Source: Pseudomonas sp. GM84 (lineage in GTDB: Bacteria > Pseudomonadota > Gammaproteobacteria > Pseudomonadales > Pseudomonadaceae). Taken from it: 64,000 nt of DNA. The stretch lies in the NCBI RefSeq assembly GCF_000282535.1, contig NZ_AKJC01000004.1:1-64000 (forward strand), read 5' to 3'. The position numbers and the translations under genes were made by a program. Within the stretch, counting starts at the first letter, position 1. Each line of letters opens with the position of its first letter. The notes under the pieces are model-generated. The model was not told where the DNA came from, made no database searches, and was given only the letters and a program-made list of their open reading frames with translations. Of the stretch, positions 43,095-52,770 are shown piece after piece.

Positions 43095-44591
43095 ATGACA
43101 GTATTTAAGGCGGCAAACGTAGAAGAAGCAGTTGCACTTGCTGAGGGTTTCAAAGCCGAAGGACGCTACGATTGGTTTCGAGGACAGCTCCGCGAGTGGA
43201 CGCCAAGTTCGTCGCTGGAGCGCAAAGTACTTCACGACCCGGTCGCTAAATCTCAGCTTGATGAGAAGCTTCTCAGGTTCACGAACTGGGTGATCGAACA
43301 GCCAGCGCTCGCTTATCTTGCGGAGGAAGAGCACGTCGATTCTCTGTTTGCTGTGCTTCAGCATTATGGATTCCCTACGAACTATATTGATTTTAGCACC
43401 GAACCTACAATTGCAGGATTCTTTGCATCTGACACTCAATCTCCGCCCGAAGAACCTGGCAACTGCGTTATCTACTGCCTAAATACTTCAGACCTTAAAG
43501 AATTTTATGGTCATCTGCCCCCTTCGATTGAAGGGATAGATTTTATTGCAGAGCCAGTGACGGTTAACGTCCCTAATCTTTGGAGACTGGAGTCCCAGCA
43601 CGGTCACTTCTTGTTCGCGAACCATCCCTGGTATCAGATTTACGACATAGATAGAATCGTATTTCCTTGGAGCGGTGCTCCAGCCTTCCCGTCGCGTGAA
43701 CAGATATATCCTTCTCACAAGAGCGCTTTGGAGCAATCACTCGACACGTATTTCTTCAACGAGCGATGCATAGAGAACCATGCCTTGCTCCGTGCCATGG
43801 CAGAGGAGCAAGGAAAGCAAAGCCTGTTCCGCAACATCTATGTCGAAACGCCCGAAACCTATGAGTCAGACTCATTTATCGCCCCGCTGAGCCCCACCCC
43901 GCAATGGAGCGACGAGACACTTGAACTATGGCGAGTCAACCCGAACGAACAATTTTATTCGACTGTTGGCCGCCATATGCCTTTGCCCCTTCGCAGAGAG
44001 GCCACAGCCCCCAGTCTTGCCGATCAGGTGAAACATTCGATAAGAGGGGCACTTAACACACAACGAGGGCTTCGAGCCCAAGCAGTAGAGTGGGTCTTTA
44101 CCGGACTTCCCGAGGAAGTCGACGAGGCGTTGCTTAGTTCTACGACTCGTCAAGCATGGAACGGTATGCGAAATCTCCCCTATACGAATGAAGACATCGC
44201 CTGCGCCATTTCTACTTTGATTACCCTGTGCTCAACTCCAGATCATTATTCGCCTGAAGGCTATAAAGTTGACAGGGCATTCCAAGAATGGATTCCGGAC
44301 GCCATCTATGTCGAATTTGGTTACCACGGCGACTTTTACTCCAGAGCTTACTGCTCAGCTAGTCAGTTGTTTAACGCATTAGATCCGGCATGGATTTCAA
44401 GCCTTAAAGATCCCGAATCAGTGATCTCGATGACACATGCATTCCAGAAAACTCATGACCCTCGCCTTATGTTCGACTTCGGCCAGCTGTCGAGAATTTT
44501 CGCTCGCGAAATTATTCCATCACAGCTTGCAATGAAGCGATCGCTAGTTCTGTACAACCCTGCTGACCTAGTAGTCCTTAACTTTTCATAG
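43095..44591 (+). CDS. FRG-domain protein
   Basis: A 498-residue protein whose first 140 residues are an FRG domain: DWFRGQLREWTPSSSLER, LLRFTNWVIEQPALAYLA, LFAVLQHYGFPTNYIDFST (the conserved QHYGxPTxxLDxT box) and EPTIAGFFAS. FRG proteins are frequent in phage-defence islands and their catalytic activity is not settled. The rest (about 250-498) is helical and has no known motif. It follows the RT gene by 175 bp on the same strand; whether it shares the SLATT-RT unit is unknown. Confidence 0.8.
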   Translation: MTVFKAANVEEAVALAEGFKAEGRYDWFRGQLREWTPSSSLERKVLHDPVAKSQLDEKLLRFTNWVIEQPALAYLAEEEHVDSLFAVLQHYGFPTNYIDFSTEPTIAGFFASDTQSPPEEPGNCVIYCLNTSDLKEFYGHLPPSIEGIDFIAEPVTVNVPNLWRLESQHGHFLFANHPWYQIYDIDRIVFPWSGAPAFPSREQIYPSHKSALEQSLDTYFFNERCIENHALLRAMAEEQGKQSLFRNIYVETPETYESDSFIAPLSPTPQWSDETLELWRVNPNEQFYSTVGRHMPLPLRREATAPSLADQVKHSIRGALNTQRGLRAQAVEWVFTGLPEEVDEALLSSTTRQAWNGMRNLPYTNEDIACAISTLITLCSTPDHYSPEGYKVDRAFQEWIPDAIYVEFGYHGDFYSRAYCSASQLFNALDPAWISSLKDPESVISMTHAFQKTHDPRLMFDFGQLSRIFAREIIPSQLAMKRSLVLYNPADLVVLNFS

Positions 44592-44726
44592 CGCACTGAT
44601 GGCCGATGAGCTCGTATAGCCGAGCAAATCAACGTGCAGCCTAATGGTGGGCACAAGCCTACTGAGTTCAGGCATAATGGACGCTAGCCCATACCTTGCC
44701 CCCTTAACTCATAAGGTCATTCGAAA

Positions 44727-45650
44727 GTGCCCATTGGTGATCCCCGAAATTTGAGCGATCTCTTTTATTTCGCGAAGGTCGTCGAGGCTGGTGGTTTCGC
44801 TGCCGCAGGTCGCCTACTTGGTATTCCGAAATCCAGGCTATCCCGGCGTATTGCAGAATTGGAGCAGCGGCTAAACGCTCGCCTCCTCCAACGAACAACA
44901 CGCAAATTGCAGCTCACTGCGCTAGGTGAGCGGTACCTTCGCCACTGTCAGGCAATGCTTTTGGAAGCAGAGCAAGCTGATGAGGTGATTGCTAGCGCAA
45001 CCAGTGAACCGAGAGGCCCTCTCAGGGTGAGCAGCCCAGTCGGGCTAGCAAATCAATTTCTCAATCCCTTGGTTTGTGATTTCCTAGCGCAATACCCTCA
45101 TGTCCAGCTCGATCTGCTTTTGGTGAATCGGCGTGTCGACTTGATCAATGAAGGTATCGATGTAGCGCTTCGCGTTCGCGAAGTAGAGGATGAGGAACCA
45201 AACCTTGTCACCAAGCGCTTACGCGAGGCCCGTACAGAGGTTGTTGCCTCCGCAGACTTTGTCGCCGCTCACCCTGTCTTACATCCTAAAGAGCTGATGG
45301 GGCTCGCATTCCTAGGGGCAGTAGATTCTGATCGGTTGGCCAGAATGCGCCTGTTTAATGATGTTGGCGAACGTTTCGAAATCGCCATGCCGACTCGTTT
45401 GGGCGTGGAAGATTTCATAATGCGTAAAGAGGCAGCGTTGGCTGGCCTGGGGTTCACGGTTTTGCCATTAATGCATTGTGAAAGCGAGCTGGCCAGCGGC
45501 AAGCTTGTTCGCATGCTCCCAGATTGGCGTTGTGCTCCTGCTTGGCTCCAGGCGGTATATCCGCACAGGCGTGGAGTGTTGCCGGCAGTCAGGGCTTGGC
45601 TAGATCATTTAGCACACGCGTTCGATCGTTGCGGTGACCGGCCACTGTAG
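44727..45650 (+). CDS. LysR-family regulator, paralogue of 45787
   Basis: A 307-residue LysR protein. FAKVVEAGGFAAAGRLLGIP and KSRLSRRIAELEQRLNARLL form the winged helix, and RVDLINEGIDVALRVREVED with LGFTVLPLMHCESELASG form the effector-binding domain. GTG start with AAGGT nine bases ahead. It is highly similar to the protein encoded 137 bp downstream but has lower GC, so it may have come with the island. A divergent or neighbouring reductase is the usual target of this subgroup. Confidence 0.88.
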   Translation: MPIGDPRNLSDLFYFAKVVEAGGFAAAGRLLGIPKSRLSRRIAELEQRLNARLLQRTTRKLQLTALGERYLRHCQAMLLEAEQADEVIASATSEPRGPLRVSSPVGLANQFLNPLVCDFLAQYPHVQLDLLLVNRRVDLINEGIDVALRVREVEDEEPNLVTKRLREARTEVVASADFVAAHPVLHPKELMGLAFLGAVDSDRLARMRLFNDVGERFEIAMPTRLGVEDFIMRKEAALAGLGFTVLPLMHCESELASGKLVRMLPDWRCAPAWLQAVYPHRRGVLPAVRAWLDHLAHAFDRCGDRPL

Positions 45651-45786
45651 GTGGCTCCGCCAGCACCTTCTCGTCAACTATCCTGATTTCATTCAATGAG
45701 ACTGGCCCTGATCAAAGGTGTAATTTTGATCATTCGTCAATAGCAGAAGCATGCTAGCCCATTGACCGATAAAGGAAACATCAGTT

Positions 45787-46704
45787 TTGATCAATGGTCT
45801 CTCTAGGAAAACTGGCCACCTCTTCTATTTTGCCCAAGTGGTCGAAGCCGGTGGTTTTGCCGCCGCCGGGCGTCAGCTGGGCATTCCCAAGTCGCGCCTG
45901 TCGCGACGCATCGCCGAGCTGGAAGAACGTCTCGGCACCCGCCTGCTGCAACGCACCACGCGGCAGCTGAAGCTGACCACGGTCGGTGAACGCTACCTGC
46001 ACCATTGCCAGGCCATGTTGATGGAGGCTGAAGCGGCCGACGAGGTAGTGGCCAGCATGAGCAGCGAGCCGCGCGGTCGCCTGAGGGTGTCCTGCCCGGT
46101 GGCGTTGGCCCATGCCTTCCTGCCGGATGTGATCAGCCGCTTTCTGCAGCAGTACCCCCAGGTGCAACTGGACATGGTGCTGCTCAACCGCCGTGTCGAC
46201 CTGATTTCCGAAGGCATCGACGTGGCCCTGCGTGTGCGCGACCTGGGCGACGAAGACCCGGCGCTGGTCACCCGCCGCCTGCGCCAGGCGCAGATGCAGC
46301 TGGTGGCCGCACCGGGCTTTGCCGACCATGTGCGTGACCCCGCCGAGCTGGCTTCCCTGCCGGTGCTGGGCGCTGCCGAAGCCGACCGGCTGGTGCACTT
46401 TCGTTTACTCGGGCCCAATGGCCGGCAGCAGGAAATTGCCCTGGAGCCACGCCTGGCGATCGATGACTTCGTGGTACGCAATGCTGCCGTGCGCGCCGGG
46501 CTAGGGTTCACGGCCCTGCCGAGCATGTTCTGCGAAGAAGAGCTGGCACGCGGGGAGCTGGTGCGACTGCTGCCGGAGTGGTCGTTGCCAGGGGGCTACC
46601 TGCAGGCGGTGTACCCGCATCGGCGTGGGTTGTTACCGGCCGTACGGGTGTGGATCGACCACCTGGCCACCTCGTTCGAAGCCTGTGGAGAGCGTTATGT
46701 CTAA
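45787..46704 (+). CDS. LysR-family regulator, probable former neighbour of azoR
   Basis: A 305-residue LysR protein with the same architecture as 44727 but with core-like GC and codon use. TTG at 45787 has AAAGGAA about nine bases ahead; the first ten codons are AT-rich and unlike the rest, as if the island boundary ran into the start of the gene. Its last 8 bp overlap the MmcQ-like gene. I infer that it was originally divergent to azoR (7093) and that the 38.7 kb between them was inserted later. Confidence 0.88.
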   Translation: MINGLSRKTGHLFYFAQVVEAGGFAAAGRQLGIPKSRLSRRIAELEERLGTRLLQRTTRQLKLTTVGERYLHHCQAMLMEAEAADEVVASMSSEPRGRLRVSCPVALAHAFLPDVISRFLQQYPQVQLDMVLLNRRVDLISEGIDVALRVRDLGDEDPALVTRRLRQAQMQLVAAPGFADHVRDPAELASLPVLGAAEADRLVHFRLLGPNGRQQEIALEPRLAIDDFVVRNAAVRAGLGFTALPSMFCEEELARGELVRLLPEWSLPGGYLQAVYPHRRGLLPAVRVWIDHLATSFEACGERYV

Positions 46705-47056
46705 GCAGAAAATGACCGAGGTCCAGGTGGCAGCCTTCTGCCTGAACCTGCCGGGGGCACGGGAAGACTATAAATGGGGCGGGATCCGGGTGTTCTCGGT
46801 GGCGGGCAACAAGATGTTCGCGGTCATCGGGCTGGCCGGGGCGGGATTATCGTTCAAGGTCGGCAACGAGCTGTTTCTGGGTTACTGCGACCGCCCTGGG
46901 GTGCGGCCGGCGCCGTACCTGGCGCGGGCGCACTGGGTCATCATGCAGCCCCCCTACCCGATGGGACGCGAGGAGCTGTGCGACCTGTTGCAGCGCTCGC
47001 ACCAGCTGGTGGTGCGGCGGCTACCGAAGCGCTTGCAGGTGGGTTTGCTGATGTGA
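46697..47056 (+). CDS. MmcQ/YjbR-family DNA-binding-like protein
   Basis: A 119-residue protein with the CyaY-like fold of MmcQ/YjbR: EVQVAAFCLNLPGAREDYKW, then IRVFSVAGNKMFAVIGL and a C-terminal HQLVVRRLPKRLQ. Function is not established for the family. ATG at 46697 overlaps the end of the LysR gene by 8 bp, so the two are coupled. Confidence 0.85.
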   Translation: MSKQKMTEVQVAAFCLNLPGAREDYKWGGIRVFSVAGNKMFAVIGLAGAGLSFKVGNELFLGYCDRPGVRPAPYLARAHWVIMQPPYPMGREELCDLLQRSHQLVVRRLPKRLQVGLLM

Positions 47057-47064
47057 GCGGATCA

Positions 47065-47427
47065 CTACGACAGCAGGTGGTTGCCCAGAAACAGCCAGTC
47101 GGCCCAGAACACCTGGTGAACCAGCACGATGATCCAGAACACGACTTGAAAGGAAACCTTGCGCGTCTTGTGCCGAAACAGTTGCTGGGCCACCAGCGCC
47201 CCCGGCCAGCCGCCGAGCAGCTCACTGGCGTGCAGCACCTTCTCGGGTGTACGCCAGCCCGCAGTGCGGGCCTGGTGCTTGTCCTGCCAATACAGCAGGA
47301 CAGTGACCAAGCTAACCGCCGGATACAGCCCCAGCGGCAACCACGACTGCCCGCTCCAGGCCATCTGCACCGCCCCTGCCAGGGGCAGCAGGCACAGCAC
47401 TGCCAGCGCCAGTAGCCTGATACGCAT
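47065..47427 (-). CDS. DUF1294 membrane protein
   Basis: A 120-residue membrane protein with three or four hydrophobic segments and the DUF1294 pattern YWQDKHQARTAGWRTPEKVL, followed by HASELLGGWPGALVAQQLFR and HKTRKVSFQVVFW. The family has no firm function. It starts directly behind the uppP stop on the same strand and is convergent with the MmcQ-like gene. Confidence 0.88.
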   Translation of the reverse strand: MRIRLLALAVLCLLPLAGAVQMAWSGQSWLPLGLYPAVSLVTVLLYWQDKHQARTAGWRTPEKVLHASELLGGWPGALVAQQLFRHKTRKVSFQVVFWIIVLVHQVFWADWLFLGNHLLS

Positions 47428-48261
47428 TCAGCCGTTCGCCGTCGCCCAGTCGACCCAGCCGAACTGCCAGGTCGCCAGGATCAGCAAGCCGAACACGATG
47501 CGGTACCAGGCGAACGCCGCATAGCTGTGGTTGGCGATGAACTTGAGCAGCGCACGCACCGCGATCATGGCGAAGATGAACGAGGTCACGAAGCCGATGG
47601 CGAACACCGGCAGGTCGCTCGGCTGGAACAGGTCACGGTACTTGTAGCCGGAGTACACCGCCGCACCGACCATGGTCGGCATCGCCAGGAAGAACGAAAA
47701 CTCGGTAGCCGCCTTGCGAGACAGGCCGAACAGCAGGCCGCCGATGATGGTCGAGCCAGAGCGCGAGGTACCCGGGATCATCGCCAGGCACTGGACGAAG
47801 CCGATCTTCAGGGCGTGCGACCAGCGCATGTCATCGACGTGATCGACCTCTACGCGGTGCGAACGGCGCTCGGCCCAGAGCATGATCACGCCACCCACGA
47901 CCAGCGCGGCCGCCACGGTGATCGGGTTGAACAGGTAATGGTGAATCAGGTCGGCGAACAGCACGCCCAGCACCACGGCCGGCATGAACGCGAGCAGCAG
48001 GTTGCCCGTGAAACGCCGCGCCTTCGGCTGGCTGGCCAGGCCGAACACCACTTCGAGAATCTTGCCCCGAAACTCCCACACCACCGCCAGGATCGCCGCC
48101 AGCTGGATGATGATGTTGAACGCCATGGCCCGTTCACCGCCAAAACCGATCAGGTCGGCAACGATGATCTGGTGGCCGGTACTGGAAATCGGCAGAAACT
48201 CCGTCAGTCCTTCGACCACGCCTAAGATGATTGCCTGGAAGGCAGTCCAAAAATCCATCAT
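47428..48261 (-). CDS. uppP: Undecaprenyl-diphosphate phosphatase
   Basis: A 277-residue BacA-type membrane phosphatase: [17 protein letters not shown] (the Glu-rich catalytic motif, about residue 15) and [11 protein letters not shown] (second motif, about 165), with eight hydrophobic segments. It recycles undecaprenyl phosphate for peptidoglycan and is linked to bacitracin resistance. Start ATG at 48261 or the adjacent ATG at 48258. It is followed with no gap by the DUF1294 gene. Confidence 0.95.
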   Translation of the reverse strand: MMDFWTAFQAIILGVVEGLTEFLPISSTGHQIIVADLIGFGGERAMAFNIIIQLAAILAVVWEFRGKILEVVFGLASQPKARRFTGNLLLAFMPAVVLGVLFADLIHHYLFNPITVAAALVVGGVIMLWAERRSHRVEVDHVDDMRWSHALKIGFVQCLAMIPGTSRSGSTIIGGLLFGLSRKAATEFSFFLAMPTMVGAAVYSGYKYRDLFQPSDLPVFAIGFVTSFIFAMIAVRALLKFIANHSYAAFAWYRIVFGLLILATWQFGWVDWATANG

Positions 48262-48558
48262 TCCCCCGTTGAAGCACTGCTGTCTGCAGGCCCCTTGTTC
48301 TTGATTTGCTTGTGATTGCCGCTCGCGGCGCGGCTCTTTTACAGCGACTGTTGGGTATAACGCCAGTAGAAAAGTTCACCCCGCCTAAAGGTTTCATCTT
48401 GCGCGGCCGAAATCCTAGCAGAGCAGCCTGGCGATGGCTCGCGCGGCATGCCGTAACGCCGCAACTATAAATGGCACTTAGCCATTAGTCGGATACAGGC
48501 TGACGACAAAGCATGCTTGGATGCACTGAATAACAAGAACAATGCGGGAGTGCCATTC
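48262..48558. other. Divergent intergenic region uppP / chemoreceptor
   Basis: About 300 bp that must hold the uppP and chemoreceptor promoters. I see no strong motif, hairpin or small gene. Confidence 0.4.
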
Positions 48559-50193
48559 ATGAAGACCTTGAGGTCGATGTCGATCAGTCGCCGCCTGTGG
48601 CTGATCCTGCTGGTTGCGGTGGGGATGCTGGTGGTGCTCGGCCTGCTGATGCTGCGCCAGATCCACGGCGACCTGTACCAGGCCAAGGCAGAAAAGACCC
48701 GCCATGTGGTGCAGACCGCCGCGAGCGTGCTCACCTATTACCAGGGGCTGGAAGCCGCTGGCACGCTCAGCCGCGAGGCTGCCCAGCAGCAAGCACTGCA
48801 AGTGGTGCGGGCGCTGCGTTACGACCAGGGCGACTACTTCTGGATCAACGACCTGGGGCCGAAGATGATCATGCACGCGGCCAATCCCAAGCTCGACGGC
48901 CAGGATCTTTCCGCCATCCGCGACCCGGACGGTTTTGCCGTGTTCAATGAAATGGCCGCCCTCGCCCGCAGCCAGGGCGCAGGCCCGGTCAACTACCGCT
49001 GGCCCAAACCCGGGGCCAGCGAGCCCGTGGCCAAGACTTCGTACATCCAGCTGTTCCAGCCGTGGGGCTGGGTCATCGGCTCGGGCGTGTATGTCGATGA
49101 CGTGCAGGCCGAATTCGCGCGCCAGCTGCGTGACGCCTCCCTGGTCGGCGTGGGCGTTGCCTTGCTGATGGCCCTGGTGGTCATGCTGATCGCCCGCAGC
49201 ATCGCCCGCCCGTTGCAGGAGGCGGTGCAGGCAATGGGCAACATCGCCAGCGGCGAAAGCGACCTTACCCGTCGCCTGGACACCCATGGCCGCGACGAAA
49301 TCACCCAGCTGGGAGAGCACTTCAACCGTTTCAACGGCAAGCTCCAGGGCGTGGTCGGCCAGTTGCAGGATGCCGCCCATGCCCTGGCCCACTCCGCCGG
49401 GCATGTCGGCGACAATGCCGGCGCGGCGCAACAACACAGCGCCCAGCAGTCGCTGCAGATGGACCAGGTGGCGACCGCCGTCAATGAAGTCACCTACGCG
49501 GTTCAGGACGTGGCCAAGACGGCCGAACAGGCAGCCGGTGAAATGCAGGCCGCGCAACAACAGGTCGAGCATGGCCAGCAAGCCATCGACGGCAGCCTGC
49601 TGCAGATCGACCGCCTGTCCCTGACCATCGACCAGGCGGTCCAGGTGATCCGCGACCTGGCGGGTCATAGCACCAGGATCGGTGGCGTGCTGGAGGTGAT
49701 TCGCGCCATTGCCGAGCAGACCAACCTGCTCGCCCTCAACGCGGCGATCGAAGCCGCGCGGGCCGGCGAACAGGGCCGCGGCTTTGCCGTGGTGGCCGAC
49801 GAAGTGCGCCTGCTGGCCCAGCGCACGGCTCAATCGACCGCCGAGATACACACCATGATCGAATACCTGCAAAAGCAGTCGGACGCCGCGGTCAAGGCCA
49901 TCGATACCAGCAGCGAAGCGTCGCGCCAGACCGTCGAGCAAGCCCGCGAGGCCGGCTCCAGCCTGAGCGCCATCAACCAGGCGCTGCACAGCCTCACCGC
50001 GCTCAACGCGTCGATCGCCAGCGCGACGTTGCAGCAGTCGCATGTGGTCGAGGAAATCAATCGCAATGTGCTGGACACCGCCGGGCTGTCTCAGCAGACC
50101 GCCGAAGCGGCGCGTCAGTCCAGTGATGCGGGCGTGGCCTTGGGGCGCTTGAGCGAAGGGCTGGAGCAATTGCTGCGCCAGTTCAAGGTTTAG
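48559..50193 (+). CDS. Methyl-accepting chemotaxis protein with single-cache sensor
   Basis: A 544-residue receptor. TM1 ([20 protein letters not shown], about 12-31), a periplasmic single-cache domain (about 35-190; [19 protein letters not shown] and [15 protein letters not shown] are its conserved parts), TM2 (about 192-212), HAMP (about 213-265) and a cytoplasmic hairpin with [20 protein letters not shown] and [12 protein letters not shown]. The cache form usually binds small organic acids. ATG at 48559 ([10 protein letters not shown]) is chosen; the frame is open to 48517. Confidence 0.92.
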   Translation: MKTLRSMSISRRLWLILLVAVGMLVVLGLLMLRQIHGDLYQAKAEKTRHVVQTAASVLTYYQGLEAAGTLSREAAQQQALQVVRALRYDQGDYFWINDLGPKMIMHAANPKLDGQDLSAIRDPDGFAVFNEMAALARSQGAGPVNYRWPKPGASEPVAKTSYIQLFQPWGWVIGSGVYVDDVQAEFARQLRDASLVGVGVALLMALVVMLIARSIARPLQEAVQAMGNIASGESDLTRRLDTHGRDEITQLGEHFNRFNGKLQGVVGQLQDAAHALAHSAGHVGDNAGAAQQHSAQQSLQMDQVATAVNEVTYAVQDVAKTAEQAAGEMQAAQQQVEHGQQAIDGSLLQIDRLSLTIDQAVQVIRDLAGHSTRIGGVLEVIRAIAEQTNLLALNAAIEAARAGEQGRGFAVVADEVRLLAQRTAQSTAEIHTMIEYLQKQSDAAVKAIDTSSEASRQTVEQAREAGSSLSAINQALHSLTALNASIASATLQQSHVVEEINRNVLDTAGLSQQTAEAARQSSDAGVALGRLSEGLEQLLRQFKV

Positions 50194-50288
50194 CGAAGGA
50201 CCCGCAGTGGGCGGTGCATGCGCCGCTCTACACCTCCCTTCGCCCACAGGCTACAATCGCGCCCCCCTCAAGTCGCCAAGGAGCGCCG

Positions 50289-50852
50289 ATGTCCGGCCTC
50301 GAACTCATCGCCGCCGTGCTCGGCGTCACCGCCGTCTGGCTCACCGTCAAGCAGAATGCCTGGTGCTGGCCGATCGGTCTGGTGATGGTGCTTATATATG
50401 GCTGGCTGTTCTACGAGGTGAAGCTGTATTCGGGCATGCTGCTGCAACTGGCCTATGCCGCGCTGCAACTGTACGGCTGGTGGCAATGGACGCGCCCGGG
50501 CCGCGTCGAGGATGCCCGCCACGTCTCGCGCCTGCAAACACCGGCGCTGGCCGCAGGGCTGGTGGGCGGTCTGCTGATCAGCGTGGCGCTGGGCGCGGCC
50601 ATGGCCAACTGGACCGATGCCGCCCTGCCCTGGCTGGACGCCACGCTGACGGGCTTCAGCCTGGTCGCGCAGCTGTGGATGGCGCAAAAACGCGTGCAGT
50701 GCTGGCCACTGTGGATGGTGGTGGACGTGGTCTATGTCGGCCAGTACCTGCACCAGCAGCTGTACTTCACCGCCGGCTTCTTCGCCGTGCTGACCCTGAT
50801 CGCCGTGCGCGGCTGGCTGGAATGGCGCCGCGACCCGGCGCTGCAGGCATGA
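50289..50852 (+). CDS. pnuC: PnuC-type nicotinamide riboside transporter
   Basis: A 187-residue protein with six to seven membrane segments. WLTVKQNAWCWPIGLVMV and YAALQLYGWWQWTRPG are the WxxxxxN and YxxxxxYGWWxW motifs of PnuC. Facilitated uptake of nicotinamide riboside or a related vitamin depends on trapping by a kinase, and the next gene, overlapping by ATGA, is an NadR-like kinase. Start at 50289 is set by the family. Confidence 0.9.
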   Translation: MSGLELIAAVLGVTAVWLTVKQNAWCWPIGLVMVLIYGWLFYEVKLYSGMLLQLAYAALQLYGWWQWTRPGRVEDARHVSRLQTPALAAGLVGGLLISVALGAAMANWTDAALPWLDATLTGFSLVAQLWMAQKRVQCWPLWMVVDVVYVGQYLHQQLYFTAGFFAVLTLIAVRGWLEWRRDPALQA

Positions 50853-51400
50853 AGGTCCTGGTGCTGTGTGGTCCCGAGTCCAGCGGCAAGAGCTGGCTCA
50901 GTGGCGAGATCCAGGCGCATTTCGGCGGTGTGGTGGTGGGCGAATATGTGCGCCATTTCATCGATCGGGAATGTCGCGACACCTGCTATGCCGATATCAC
51001 CCCCATCGCCCAGGGCCAGTTGGCCTGGGAGGATCAGGCACGGCAACAGGCTCCGGAGCTGTTGATCCTCGATACTCATCTGTTGAGCAACATGCTCTGG
51101 AGCCGCGCGCTGTTTCAGGATTGCCCCGCCTGGTTGGAACAAGCCTTGCTTGCTCGTCAGTATGATCTGCACCTGTTGCTCAGCCCCCATGATGTGGGCT
51201 GGGTGGCCGATGGCCAACGCAGCCAGCCGGACCTTGCCGACCGGCATCGCTTCTTCACCGACAGCCTGAACTGGTTGCAGCGCCATCGGCAAACGGTGCA
51301 GGTGATCGAGGGTGACTGGCCCCGGCGCAGTGCGGCGGCATTGTGCGCCGTACAGGCCCTGTTGCAGGGAAAAACCCCGCTTTGCCCCACCGAGTGTTAA
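50849..51400 (+). CDS. NadR-like P-loop kinase
   Basis: A 183-residue ATPase with Walker A CGPESSGKSWL (about residue 8), GEYVRHFID, LLILDTHLLSNMLWS and LLLSPHDVGWVADGQRSQ, as in the ribosylnicotinamide kinase domain of NadR. It would phosphorylate the vitamin imported by PnuC. It has no nucleotidyltransferase or HTH domain. Overlap of four bases with pnuC shows coupling. Confidence 0.88.
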   Translation: MKVLVLCGPESSGKSWLSGEIQAHFGGVVVGEYVRHFIDRECRDTCYADITPIAQGQLAWEDQARQQAPELLILDTHLLSNMLWSRALFQDCPAWLEQALLARQYDLHLLLSPHDVGWVADGQRSQPDLADRHRFFTDSLNWLQRHRQTVQVIEGDWPRRSAAALCAVQALLQGKTPLCPTEC

Positions 51401-51696
51401 CCCTCTGACACACCCCGGTGGGCCTTGACCCCCGTATTTGCGGACTTCCCCACTTTTGGCGGTGGGAGTGTCAAGTCGATGAAACAGTGAGCGAAAGCGC
51501 CCTCTGAGCAACATCCATACCGGAAAAGAGCCCACTTTGCGGATAATCTGTCTCAACGCTGAAACAACAACCTCTCACAACCGCCAACAAGTTACTGCAA
51601 CTCATTGATTATTAGAGAATAACCAAAAGCGGCACGCCTTCTGCTCTCCTCCTCGCAACGCCTAATCAGGCCCGCGCTGAAGAAGGAATTGCAGTC
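51401..51696. promoter_or_regulatory. Upstream region of the fap operon, sigma-54-like promoter at 51631-51644
   Basis: About 300 bp. GG at 51631 and GC at 51643 are exactly ten bases apart within GGCACGCCTTCTGC, the -24/-12 pattern of sigma-54 promoters (consensus TGGCAC-N5-TTGC). It lies 53 bp ahead of the fapA start. A sigma-54 activator is encoded at 59688. No terminator after the kinase gene was recognised. Confidence 0.55.
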
Positions 51697-52134
51697 ATGG
51701 GAAAACTGGACAATGGCATCTGCCGTCTGCTGCTGGTCGGCTGTGCTTTGGGCGCAAGCTTCAGCGTGCCGGTACAGGCCGAAAATGGAATCATCGTCAT
51801 CACCCGCGATGTTCAACCCCGCATCGCCACTCGCGCCCCCCTGGCGCCCGACCCCTACCCCACCACCGCCAACGCCAACCCCTCCGCCTACGTGCTCAAG
51901 CAGACCAACGAACTGAGCGATGGGGACTTTGCCAACATCACCAGCGGTACCGGGATTTCTTCGCTGATCACCCAGCAGACCAACAATGTGGGCGGCAACA
52001 TCAGCAACCAGACCCAACTCCCCAACCTGGCGGCGGGTCGCGGTACAGGCTCCGGCAACGGCATTTCCAACATGGTCAACTCAAGTGTCCAGCGTGGCCT
52101 GGCGCCCTTGCAGATCCTGACCGGAGGCAAATGA
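51697..52134 (+). CDS. fapA: Functional amyloid protein FapA
   Basis: A 145-residue secreted protein: signal peptide (about 1-29, ending VPVQA), then a Pro-rich stretch and a C-terminal part rich in Asn/Gln/Gly (QQTNNVGGNISNQT). FapA is the small first subunit of Fap operons and is thought to be a chaperone or regulator of fibre assembly. Identified from size, context and the Asn/Gly-rich repeat style shared with FapB and FapC. Ends one base before fapB. Confidence 0.85.
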   Translation: MGKLDNGICRLLLVGCALGASFSVPVQAENGIIVITRDVQPRIATRAPLAPDPYPTTANANPSAYVLKQTNELSDGDFANITSGTGISSLITQQTNNVGGNISNQTQLPNLAAGRGTGSGNGISNMVNSSVQRGLAPLQILTGGK

Positions 52135-52135
52135 G

Positions 52136-52714
52136 ATGAGGCAATCGCTGTTAATCCTGGCCACCCTCTGCAGTGCAACGGCCCTCGCCCAATCCCCGGT
52201 TCCCGTGATCAACAGCGCCAACATCGACAGTTCCGGCGCGCAGTACCAAGGCAACTTGAGCGTCAACCAGGCGGCAGGCGACCTGCAGCAACAAGCCAAC
52301 GCCCGGGCCTTGGCCACCGGCACCACGGCCGCTGCCACCACGCAGATCCGGCAACGCCAGATATCCATCGTCGACCCCAACATGGATGCCCGTGCCAGCA
52401 TCCAGGGCGACGCCTTCAGTCACGGCAGTGGTGCCCTGGGTGTGAACCAGAGCGCCGGTGCCAGCACCCAGCAGGCCAACGCCCTGCGCATCAGCCTCAG
52501 TACACAACCGCAAAGTATCGACGACAGCGTCCTGCTGCAGCAAAACGTGGCGCTGATCAACAGCTCCGATCCATCTGATTCCTCCCCTGGCTATCGCCAG
52601 GTCACCACCGGTGACCAGGCATTCACCGGTAGCCGTGGGGTCATTCAGCTGAATCAGAGCGCCGGGGTGGGTAACCAGACGGCAAACACCCTGAGCGTAC
52701 GGGTCGCGAACTGA
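52136..52714 (+). CDS. fapB: Fap amyloid minor subunit/nucleator FapB
   Basis: A 192-residue protein with a signal peptide (MRQSLLILATLCSATALAQ) and three imperfect amyloid repeats: GNLSVNQAAGDLQQQANARA, GALGVNQSAGASTQQANALR and RGVIQLNQSAGVGNQTANTL. The NQxAGxxxQQxN core is the same as in FapC. FapB is the proposed nucleator and a minor fibre component. 56 bp separate it from fapC. Confidence 0.92.
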   Translation: MRQSLLILATLCSATALAQSPVPVINSANIDSSGAQYQGNLSVNQAAGDLQQQANARALATGTTAAATTQIRQRQISIVDPNMDARASIQGDAFSHGSGALGVNQSAGASTQQANALRISLSTQPQSIDDSVLLQQNVALINSSDPSDSSPGYRQVTTGDQAFTGSRGVIQLNQSAGVGNQTANTLSVRVAN

Positions 52715-52770
52715 CCCGAATAGGTAAAAGGTAAGAACAACACTTAACCTAAAGAAGACGGAGAAACACC

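Noticed and set aside
48478-50247. 589-residue minus-strand frame across the chemoreceptor gene
   Set aside because: Shadow of the chemoreceptor, low-complexity composition (Gly/His/Gln rich), no domain.
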